Shown here piece by piece: positions 1-5,820 of a DNA stretch of 13,839 bases. Every line of letters starts with the position of its first letter. The stretch's first letter is position 1. A program made the translations under genes and the position numbers. Source of the stretch: JBOHPP01 sp050731755 (GTDB lineage: Bacteria; Methylomirabilota; Methylomirabilia; Rokubacteriales; CSP1-6); the NCBI GenBank assembly GCA_050731755.1, contig JBOHPP010000215.1:1-13839 (forward strand), in the 5' to 3' direction. The notes under the pieces were generated by a model. The model had not been told where the DNA came from. It saw nothing but the letters and a program-made list of their open reading frames with translations, and did not search any database.

Positions 1-280
1 TCTGGCCGCCCAGGGTGGGGAGCAGGGCCTGGGGGCGCTCGCGGGCGATGATGGCGGCCAGGACCTCGGGGATGAGGGGCTCCAGGTAGGTGCGGTCGGC
101 CATCTCGGGGTCGGTCATGATGGTGGCAGGATTGGAGTTGACCAGGACGACCTGGAAGCCTTCCTCGCGCAGGGCCTTGCAGGCCTGGGTGCCGGAGTAG
201 TCGAACTCGCAGGCTTGGCCGATGACGATCGGCCCCGAGCCGATCAGCAGAATCTTTCGGAGGTCCGTCCGTCGCGGCAC
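1..280 (-). CDS. carB: Carbamoyl-phosphate synthase large subunit, N-terminal fragment (cut by window edge)
   Basis: About 93 N-terminal codons are visible; the rest lies beyond the left edge. The large subunit makes carbamoyl phosphate from bicarbonate, two ATP and ammonia channelled from CarA, feeding PyrB. The visible protein carries the family's opening block: KILLIGSGPIVIGQACEFDYSG at about residues 9-30 and the NSNPATIMTDPE segment at about residues 50-61. This is the start of the first (carboxy-phosphate) ATP-grasp half. The start is taken as GTG at 280-278, giving MPRRTDLRKI, the usual N-terminal form. Its ribosome site is weak (GAAGAG about 6 bases upstream). The stop of the 88-codon gene is only 3 bases upstream, so translational coupling is likely. 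Family assignment is secure; the exact start is fairly sure. Confidence 0.96.
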   Translation of the reverse strand, partial: MPRRTDLRKILLIGSGPIVIGQACEFDYSGTQACKALREEGFQVVLVNSNPATIMTDPEMADRTYLEPLIPEVLAAIIARERPQALLPTLGGQ

Positions 281-283
281 TCG

Positions 284-550
284 CTACTCTTCGACCTGAC
301 CGTAGACGATGGAGATCTCGGGCGCGGCTTCCTCCCGGCGATAACTCACGTCGTCGAGACGGCCGCTGCCGACCCAGACGACCTCGCCGTTGCCCCAGAG
401 CTGCTCGCCCAGGACGCTCATGCGCTTCTGGACGCGTTCTCGGATGGCGTGGGCCTCGAGCGAGGTCTCGCTCCGGGTCGTGAATTGGGCCCACTCGGGC
501 TTCTGGCCGGTCGCCTCCGTCTTCCGGTACGAGATCAGGTACAACGGCAT
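284..550 (-). CDS. Unrecognised 88-residue protein between carA and carB
   Basis: I do not recognise this protein. It begins MPLYLISYRKTEATG and ends in an acidic tail (VYGQVEE). It is soluble, with no signal peptide or membrane segment. The pattern suggests a small alpha/beta fold: a beta start (LYLISYRK), a charged helix (SLEAHAIRERVQKRMSVLGE) and beta strands with GNGEVVWVGSGR. A perfect AGGAGG at 561-556 lies 5 bases before the ATG and overlaps the carA stop codon. The stop is 3 bases before the carB start. Strand, strong ribosome site and tight fit between two subunits of one enzyme all argue that it is translated. An overlapping plus-strand frame at 215-583 also exists but runs through carB coding sequence. 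Function unknown; a link to carbamoyl-phosphate synthase is only inferred from position. Confidence 0.75.
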   Translation of the reverse strand: MPLYLISYRKTEATGQKPEWAQFTTRSETSLEAHAIRERVQKRMSVLGEQLWGNGEVVWVGSGRLDDVSYRREEAAPEISIVYGQVEE

Positions 551-555
551 CGGAT

Positions 556-561
556 CCTCCT
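556..561 (-). promoter_or_regulatory. Consensus Shine-Dalgarno of the 88-codon gene
   Basis: The minus strand reads TGAGGAGGATCCGATG here. The carA stop TGA is followed directly by AGGAGG (sharing its A), then a 5-base spacer and the ATG at 550-548. It is one of the strongest ribosome sites in the window and supports the small gene being real. Confidence 0.75.
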
Positions 562-1685
562 CACCCTCCTTTTCGGGCCATGAGATCCGCGAACCGGTGA
601 AACAGGTAGTTGGCGTCGTGGGGCCCCGGTGAGGCCTCCGGGTGGTACTGCACCGAGAAGGCCGGCCAGTCGTGGTGCCGGAGCCCTTCGCAGGTACCGT
701 CGTTGAGGTTGACGTGGCTCTGTACCCACCCCGCGCGGTCCACCGACGCGGGGTCGACGGCGAAGCCGTGGTTCTGCGCCGTGATCTCCACGCGACCGGT
801 GGCCAGGTCTTTTACCGGATGGTTGGCGCCGTGATGGCCGAAGGGAAGCTTGAAGGTGCGTCCGCCGGCCGCTAGCCCGATGATCTGGTGGCCGAGGCAG
901 ATGCCGAAGACCGGGATGCGGCCGAGCAGACCCTGCACGGCCTGGGTCAGATAGGGCACAGCCTCGGGGTCTCCTGGGCCATTGGAGAGGAACACCCCAT
1001 CCGGCTGCCGCTCGAGCACCGCTTCGGCGGGGGTCGTCGCGGGGACCACAGTCACCTCGCAGCCGATGCTGGCGAGCTGCCGCAGGATGTTGAACTTGAT
1101 GCCGGCATCGTAGGCGATCACCGTGAACCGTGGCGCCGGCGGCGCCAGGTAGCCGCGCTTGAGGTCCCACGGCCCCTCGTGCCACGTAAAGATGCCCTCG
1201 CCGGTCACCTCGCTGACCAGGTCGCGGCCGATCAGACCAGGAAGCTGCCGAGCCCGTTCCTTCAGCCGTGCCTCGTCGACGTCCACGGACGAGATGATCC
1301 CGTCCAGGGCGCCCTGGTCCCGGAGATGACGGGTCAGAGCCCGGGTGTCGATCCCCTGAATCCCCACGATGCCGTGCGCCTTGAGATAGGCGTCGAGCGA
1401 GATCGTTCCGCGCCAGTTCGACGGGGCGGCCGACGCCTCCTTGACGACGAAGCCGTTCACCCACGGCCGGCGCGACTCGACGTCCTCGGCGTTGAGGCCG
1501 TAGTTACCGATCAGGGGGTAGGTCATGGCCACGATCTGTCCGCGGTACGAGGGGTCGGTGAGGATCTCCTGATAGCCCGACATGGCCGTGTTGAAGATCA
1601 CCTCGCCCCAGGCTTCTCCCGGCGCCCCCAGCGCCTCACCCCTGAAGACGCGCCCGTCGCGCAGCACCAGCGCCGCCGGCGTCAT
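561..1685 (-). CDS. carA: Carbamoyl-phosphate synthase small (glutamine amidotransferase) subunit
   Basis: 374 residues, normal for CarA. The subunit hydrolyses glutamine and passes ammonia to CarB. The N-terminal CarA domain is recognisable from VLRDGRVFRGEALG (about 7-20), FNTAMSGYQEILTDPSY (31-47) and TYPLIGNYG (55-63). The C-terminal class I amidotransferase domain contains SNGPGDP (234-240), the nucleophile elbow GICLGHQ with Cys263, and VQYHPEASPGP with His348 and Glu350, so the Cys-His-Glu triad is complete. The ATG at 1685 overlaps the pyrC stop as ATGA (4 bases). No separate ribosome site is visible, so it is probably translated by coupling. It sits in the order pyrR-pyrB-pyrC-carA-orf88-carB. 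Confidence 0.98.
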   Translation of the reverse strand: MTPAALVLRDGRVFRGEALGAPGEAWGEVIFNTAMSGYQEILTDPSYRGQIVAMTYPLIGNYGLNAEDVESRRPWVNGFVVKEASAAPSNWRGTISLDAYLKAHGIVGIQGIDTRALTRHLRDQGALDGIISSVDVDEARLKERARQLPGLIGRDLVSEVTGEGIFTWHEGPWDLKRGYLAPPAPRFTVIAYDAGIKFNILRQLASIGCEVTVVPATTPAEAVLERQPDGVFLSNGPGDPEAVPYLTQAVQGLLGRIPVFGICLGHQIIGLAAGGRTFKLPFGHHGANHPVKDLATGRVEITAQNHGFAVDPASVDRAGWVQSHVNLNDGTCEGLRHHDWPAFSVQYHPEASPGPHDANYLFHRFADLMARKGG

Positions 1686-2959
1686 GGCGTCACGCGCCGG
1701 CCGTTCACGATCGTCATCCAGGACCCCCCGCGCAGGCTCCAGCCTGCGAACGGCGTGTTCCGACTTTTCGACTGAAACTGCCGGGGATCGACGGTGAGTT
1801 CCCGCTCGAGATCGAGGATGGTGAGGTCGGCGCCGGCGCCGGGGGCGAGGCTGCCGCCGGGTAGGTTGAGCAGGCGGGCCGGATCGCTGCTGAGGCGCGC
1901 GATGAGCGTGCCGAGGGGCAGAAGCCCGGGGCGCACCAGCCGATCCAGCAGCACCGCCACCGCGGTCTCCAGGCCCACCACGCCGAAGGCCGCCTGGTCG
2001 TACTCCCCCTCCTTTTCGCTCAGCGCATGGGGGGCGTGGTCGGTCGCGATGCAGTCGATCGTTCCGTCAGCGAGAGCCTCGACCAGCGCCTCGGTGTCCC
2101 GCTTGGTCCTCAGCGGCGGGTTCATCTTGGTGTTGGCGTCGAACGAGCGGACCGCCTCATCGGTCAGGACCAGGTGATGCGGCGTCACTTCCGCCGTCAC
2201 CCTGATGCCGCGGGCCTTGGCCTCGCGGACCAGCCGGACCGCCCCCGCGGTCGAGAGATGGGCGATGTGAAGGCGAGCGCCCGTCAGCTCGGCCAGGATG
2301 AGGTCGCGGGCGACCATGACCTCCTCGGCCGCCGCGGGGGCGCCGGGCAGGCCGAGCTCGGTGGATACGACGCCCTCGTTCATGGCCGTTCCCTTGGAGA
2401 GCGTGTGATCCTCGGCGTGGCTGATGAGGACGGTGCCGAACGGTAACGTGTACTCCATGGCCCGCCGGTAGAGGGCGGCGTTCATGATGCAGTGGCCGTC
2501 GTCGGAGAACGCCACGCAGCCAGCCTCGGCCAGCTCAGCCAACTCGCTGAGCTCCTCGCCTGCGAGCCCCCGGGTGACGGCGCCGATGGGGTAGACGTGG
2601 ACGCGGCCTTCGGTGCGCGCCCGATCCAGGATGTACTCTGTGATGGAGCCGTTGTCGTTCACGGGCTGAGTGTTGGCCATGCAGCAGACCGCGGTGAAGC
2701 CTCCGGCAGCCGCCGCGCGCGTCCCGGTGGCCACCGTCTCCTTGTACTCGTAGCCCGGCTCGCGCAGGTGGACGTGGGCGTCGATGAATCCCGGGCAGAC
2801 GACCTTGCCGGTGGCATCCACCACGTCCGTCCCCTCGGGCGCCCGGAGGCGCGGGCCCACCTGTCTGATCACGCCGTCCTCGAGGAGGAGGTCCTGAACG
2901 TCGTCCACCGTGTTGGCCGGGTCGATCACGCGACCGTTACGGACGAGCAGGTGGCTCAT
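1682..2959 (-). CDS. pyrC: Dihydroorotase, class I (type I) form
   Basis: 425 residues, the size of type I dihydroorotases such as those of Bacillus and Aquifex. It cyclises carbamoyl-aspartate to dihydroorotate, step three of UMP synthesis. The amidohydrolase metal ligands are all present: HVHLREPG (His62, His64), SDDGHCI (Asp153), SHAED (His181), HIAHLST (His234) and ATDHAPH (Asp307). Other family blocks are NTQPVNDN (96-103) and TPHHL (259-263). The Asp153 position replaces the carboxylated lysine of type II enzymes, so this is an active form and not the inactive PyrC' paralogue. The ATG overlaps the pyrB stop by 4 bases and its own stop overlaps the carA start by 4, a tightly coupled chain. 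Confidence 0.98.
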   Translation of the reverse strand: MSHLLVRNGRVIDPANTVDDVQDLLLEDGVIRQVGPRLRAPEGTDVVDATGKVVCPGFIDAHVHLREPGYEYKETVATGTRAAAAGGFTAVCCMANTQPVNDNGSITEYILDRARTEGRVHVYPIGAVTRGLAGEELSELAELAEAGCVAFSDDGHCIMNAALYRRAMEYTLPFGTVLISHAEDHTLSKGTAMNEGVVSTELGLPGAPAAAEEVMVARDLILAELTGARLHIAHLSTAGAVRLVREAKARGIRVTAEVTPHHLVLTDEAVRSFDANTKMNPPLRTKRDTEALVEALADGTIDCIATDHAPHALSEKEGEYDQAAFGVVGLETAVAVLLDRLVRPGLLPLGTLIARLSSDPARLLNLPGGSLAPGAGADLTILDLERELTVDPRQFQSKSRNTPFAGWSLRGGSWMTIVNGRRVTP

Positions 2960-3891
2960 GCCGATTCGCTCTTGGCGCCGGCCAGGAGGAACAGGACGGC
3001 CATCCGCACGGCGACCCCCTTGGCCACCTGATCGAGGATGACCGAGTAGGGGCCGTCGGCGACCTCGGGAGACAGCTCGATCCCCCGGTTCACCGGGCCG
3101 GGATGCATGATGAGCACGTCGGGCCGCGCATGGGCGCGGAGCCGGTCGAGGGTGAGCCCCCAGTACCGGGAGTACTCACGCAGCGACGGAATGAGGCCGG
3201 TGGCCATACGCTCGTGCTGCAGGCGCAGCATCATGATGACGTCGACGTCGCGGATGGCGTCCTCCAGACGGTAGCTCACCTTGACGCCCAGCTCCTGGAT
3301 CCCCGGCGGGATGAGCGTGGGCGGCCCGGCCACCGTGACGGTCATGCCGAGCTTGCGCATGCCGTGGATGTTCGAGCGGGCCACCCGGCTATGGGTGATG
3401 TCCCCGACGATGGCGACGTGGAGCCCCTCGCAGCGGCCGAGTTTCTCCCGGATGGTGAGCAGGTCCAGGAGCGCCTGGGTGGGATGCTCGTGGGCGCCGT
3501 CGCCGGCGTTCACGATGGCGCAGGGCAGCGCCCGGGCCAGCAGCTCGGCGGCGCCGGCCGCGGAGTGGCGTACGACCACCACGTCGGGGCTCATGGCCGC
3601 GATGTTCTTGGCCGTGTCCAGCATCGACTCGCCCTTGGCTGCGCTGGAGCCGCTGGCCGAGAAGTTGACGACGTCGGCCGACAGCCACTTGCCGGCGATC
3701 TCGAACGAGGTGCGCGTCCGCGTGGACGGCTCGTAGAAGAGGTTCACCACCGTCTTGCCCCGGAGCGCCGGAACCTTCTTGATCTCCCGCGTGGCGATCT
3801 CCTGGAGCGACGCCGCGGTGTCCAGGAGCAGGGTGATCTCGCCCGCGTCGAGAGCGCGGATGGTCAGCAGATCTTTCCGCGTCCAAGCCAT
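2956..3891 (-). CDS. pyrB: Aspartate carbamoyltransferase catalytic subunit
   Basis: 311 residues, the usual length. It joins carbamoyl phosphate and aspartate, the committed step of pyrimidine synthesis. Signature blocks are FYEPSTRTRTSFE (52-64, carbamoyl-phosphate loop), the SSAAKGES loop with Lys86, HPTQALLDL (136-144), GDITHSRVARSN (163-174) and MHPGPVNRGIE (262-272). No regulatory subunit (pyrI) gene lies next to it, as is usual where PyrR controls the operon. The ATG at 3891 is 2 bases after the pyrR stop. A consensus AGGAGG (3904-3899) sits 7 bases upstream, inside the last pyrR codons. The stop overlaps the pyrC start (ATGA). Confidence 0.98.
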   Translation of the reverse strand: MAWTRKDLLTIRALDAGEITLLLDTAASLQEIATREIKKVPALRGKTVVNLFYEPSTRTRTSFEIAGKWLSADVVNFSASGSSAAKGESMLDTAKNIAAMSPDVVVVRHSAAGAAELLARALPCAIVNAGDGAHEHPTQALLDLLTIREKLGRCEGLHVAIVGDITHSRVARSNIHGMRKLGMTVTVAGPPTLIPPGIQELGVKVSYRLEDAIRDVDVIMMLRLQHERMATGLIPSLREYSRYWGLTLDRLRAHARPDVLIMHPGPVNRGIELSPEVADGPYSVILDQVAKGVAVRMAVLFLLAGAKSESA

Positions 3892-3893
3892 GT

Positions 3894-4457
3894 TCAGGCC
3901 TCCTCCGGAGCCTCGATGAGGACACGGTCCTCCCCGTCGTGCTCGCGCAGCCGCACCGCCACGCTCTCACGGCGGGAGGTGGGCAGGTTCTTGCCCACGT
4001 AGTCGGGCCGGATGGGCAGCTCCCGGTGTCCCCGGTCGACGAGGACGGCCAGCTGCACCATCGTGGGCCGGCCCAGATCGATGATGGCGTCCAGCGCGGC
4101 CCGGATCGTGCGGCCCGTGAACAGGACGTCGTCCACCAGGATGACGGTCTTGCCCTTGATGGAGAAGGGGATGTCGGTCCCGCGCACCATGGGGGCGCCG
4201 CGCATCCCGAGGTCGTCGCGGTAGAGGGAGATGTCGAGGGTGCCGACGGGCAGCTGCACGCCGTCGATGCGGGAGATCTTCTGAGCCAGCCGCTGCGCTA
4301 AGGTCACGCCGCGCGTGCGCAAGCCGACGAAGGCCAGGTCCTTGGCTCCGGCGTTCCGCTCCAGGATCTCGTGGGCGATACGGGTGAGCGCGCGGTCGAG
4401 GGCGCTCTCGTCGAGGACCTGGGCTTTCTCGCGGAACCGTTGGGGCGGGCTCGCCAT
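3894..4457 (-). CDS. pyrR: PyrR: UMP-responsive RNA-binding regulator / uracil phosphoribosyltransferase
   Basis: 187 residues, matching the roughly 180-residue family. PyrR binds pyr mRNA hairpins when UMP is high and often has weak uracil phosphoribosyltransferase activity. Clear blocks are FVGLRTRGV, LDISLYRDDL, the PRPP-binding loop VILVDDVLFTGRT (about 105-117) and LVDRGHRELPIRPDYVGKN, all typical of PyrR rather than Upp. Two adjacent ATGs occur (4460 and 4457). AAGGAG ends 2 bases before the first but 5 before the second, so 4457 is preferred; 4460 would add one Met. It leads the pyr operon and sits directly behind a leader hairpin carrying the PyrR-binding loop, so it very probably represses its own operon. 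Confidence 0.97.
   Translation of the reverse strand: MASPPQRFREKAQVLDESALDRALTRIAHEILERNAGAKDLAFVGLRTRGVTLAQRLAQKISRIDGVQLPVGTLDISLYRDDLGMRGAPMVRGTDIPFSIKGKTVILVDDVLFTGRTIRAALDAIIDLGRPTMVQLAVLVDRGHRELPIRPDYVGKNLPTSRRESVAVRLREHDGEDRVLIEAPEEA
3899..3904 (-). promoter_or_regulatory. Consensus Shine-Dalgarno of pyrB
   Basis: AGGAGG on the minus strand lies within the final pyrR codons (Glu-Glu-Ala), 7 bases before the pyrB ATG. It sets the pyrB start and gives pyrB an independent, strong ribosome site, unlike pyrC and carA, which appear to depend on overlap coupling. Confidence 0.7.
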
Positions 4458-4462
4458 CATCG

Positions 4463-4497
4463 CTCCTTACGGGCCTCGCCGGGCCCGCTTAAAGGAG
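4463..4497 (-). promoter_or_regulatory. PyrR-binding hairpin that sequesters the pyrR Shine-Dalgarno
   Basis: Folding the minus-strand leader by eye gives a two-part hairpin. The upper stem CGGGCC (4487-4482) pairs with GGCCCG (4475-4470) and is closed by the hexaloop CGGCGA (4481-4476). The lower stem CUCCUU (4497-4492) pairs perfectly with AAGGAG (4468-4463), which is the pyrR ribosome site. Between them is an asymmetric internal bulge, UAAG against U. The known PyrR-binding loop has a CNGNGA hexaloop within CCNGNGAGGY, an upper stem, a purine-bearing bulge and a lower stem; every core position matches. No U-run follows, so a transcription terminator is not evident. The expected outcome is UMP-PyrR stabilising the hairpin and blocking pyrR translation, as reported for Mycobacterium smegmatis. 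Confidence 0.85.
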
Positions 4498-4519
4498 TTC
4501 ACGTCATCCGACCTACCGC

Positions 4520-4549
4520 ACTTTACTCAGAATGTCGGGCTGGTGTCAA
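4520..4549 (-). promoter_or_regulatory. Predicted promoter of the pyr operon
   Basis: On the minus strand a perfect -35 box TTGACA (4549-4544) is followed by an 18-base spacer and the -10 box TAAAGT (4525-4520; four of six consensus bases, including TA at the front and the final T). Transcription would begin near 4513, giving a leader of about 53 bases that contains the whole PyrR hairpin. The -35 box contains the TGA stop codon of the upstream amidohydrolase gene, so the promoter lies partly inside that gene. The pyr operon could be read both from here and by read-through from the upstream genes. Confidence 0.7.
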
Positions 4550-5820
4550 CTGGGGACCCTATCGGTAGGGCCAGGCCCCGCCCCCTCGCGCCAGCGCGCG
4601 TGGAGACGTCGCTCGTGCTCGATGGTGACCCGCCCCTGCTTCAGCACGATGGCGCGCGCCGGCTGGGCGGCGACCACGTCTTCCACCTGCTCGCACTCCC
4701 AGACGACCAGGTCGGCGCGGGCGTCGGGAGCCAGCCCGTAGTCGGGCAGGCGCAGGATGCGGGCCGGATAGACGGTGATCGCATCGACGAGAGCCCGCAG
4801 GTCCTCGGGCGTGCCCATATGAGCGGCGACGGCGGTGATCAGCGCCATGTGAGCGAGGTCGGCGGTGCCGATGGTCGTGAACGGGTTCTGGATGTTGTTG
4901 GAGGCCAGCGCCACCGGCACGCCGGCGGCGAGCAGACGGCGCACGGGCGTCAGCCCGCGCCGCGGGCTCGTGTCGTCGTGGCGGCCCATCAGGTAGAGAT
5001 CGGTGGCGGGCAGGCAGATCACCCCGATACCCGCGGCGGCCAGGTCGGCGATAATCTCGTCCTGCTGGGCTGGCGGCAGCGCCGCCAGCTCGGTGAGGTG
5101 GCCGACGGCGACCCGGCCCTGCCAGCCCGCGCGCATCGTCTGAGCCACGATCTCCCGGATGTGCAGATGGTCGGGCTCGTCGAAGAAGTCCACGTGGAAG
5201 TCGATATCGACCCCGAAGGCCTCGGCGAGGCGAAAGACGATCTCGATGTGCTTGAGGGGGTCGGTGTCGTTGTAGGGGCAGCCGCCCACGAGGCCGGCTC
5301 CCATCTGGAGCGCCCGCCGCAGGAGCGGCTCCGTGCCTGGGGACTGGAGAATCCCCTCCTGGGCGAAGGCGCACAGCTGAAGGTCGATGGCCGGCGCGTA
5401 CTCGCTCTTGAGCGCCAGCATGGCCTCCATTCCCATGAGCCCCACGATGGGATCCACCTCGACGTGGGTCCGCATGGTCGTGGTGCCGGCGGCGATGGCC
5501 AGCTCCAGCACCCGCCGGGCCCGAGCCTGGATGTCGTCGACGGTGAAGCGACGCTTGGCCTCCCCGACCAACCGGATGGCCTCGGCGGCGGACGTGGCTG
5601 GAGCGGCGATGCGCTCGGTCAGGAAGGCCTTGTCCAGGTGGATGTGGGACTCGATGAGCCCGGGGGTGACCAGCCGGCCGCGGACGTCGATGCTGAGGGC
5701 TTGCTGGGGCAGCGCCGGGTCGTGGGGGGACACCGCAGCGATAGAGCCACCGGCGATCGCGATGTCGACCACGTCCTCGCGGTCGGGCAGCCGGCAGGCT
5801 CGAAGCAGGAGGTCGGTCAG
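4546..5820 (-). CDS. Cytosine-deaminase-like amidohydrolase with altered active-site residues
   Basis: 424 residues if started at CTG 5820, close to E. coli CodA (427). The opening beta region LLLRACRLPDRED..DIAIAGGSIAAV and the metal motif ESHIHLDKAFL (His59, His61) are typical of CodA-like metal hydrolases, as are His209 (HVDFFDEPD) and His241 (GHLTEL). Two positions differ from CodA: its HCDE motif reads HVDF (Phe212 in place of the acid/base Glu), and its HDDV motif reads SNNI (Asn308/Asn309 in place of the metal Asp). The substrate is therefore uncertain. No ATG, GTG or TTG lies in frame close upstream. CTG forms a 4-base CTGA overlap with the stop of the previous gene; the next candidate, GTG at 5772, would delete conserved N-terminal strands. 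Its position just before the pyr operon would fit pyrimidine salvage. Confidence 0.85.
   Translation of the reverse strand: MTDLLLRACRLPDREDVVDIAIAGGSIAAVSPHDPALPQQALSIDVRGRLVTPGLIESHIHLDKAFLTERIAAPATSAAEAIRLVGEAKRRFTVDDIQARARRVLELAIAAGTTTMRTHVEVDPIVGLMGMEAMLALKSEYAPAIDLQLCAFAQEGILQSPGTEPLLRRALQMGAGLVGGCPYNDTDPLKHIEIVFRLAEAFGVDIDFHVDFFDEPDHLHIREIVAQTMRAGWQGRVAVGHLTELAALPPAQQDEIIADLAAAGIGVICLPATDLYLMGRHDDTSPRRGLTPVRRLLAAGVPVALASNNIQNPFTTIGTADLAHMALITAVAAHMGTPEDLRALVDAITVYPARILRLPDYGLAPDARADLVVWECEQVEDVVAAQPARAIVLKQGRVTIEHERRLHARWREGAGPGPTDRVPS

Noticed and set aside
215..583. Plus-strand 122-codon open frame across the carB start, orf88 and the carA end
   Set aside because: It runs antisense to the conserved CarB N-terminus and to orf88. 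The minus strand has the consensus ribosome site and operon spacing. Long antisense frames are expected in GC-rich coding DNA.
888..1775. Plus-strand 295-codon frame opposite carA
   Set aside because: CarA is complete with its catalytic triad on the minus strand; the plus frame shows no recognisable motif.
4463..4497. Reading the pyrR leader hairpin as an intrinsic terminator or attenuator
   Set aside because: No U-run follows the stem; the 3' arm runs directly into the ribosome site and start codon. A translational switch fits better.
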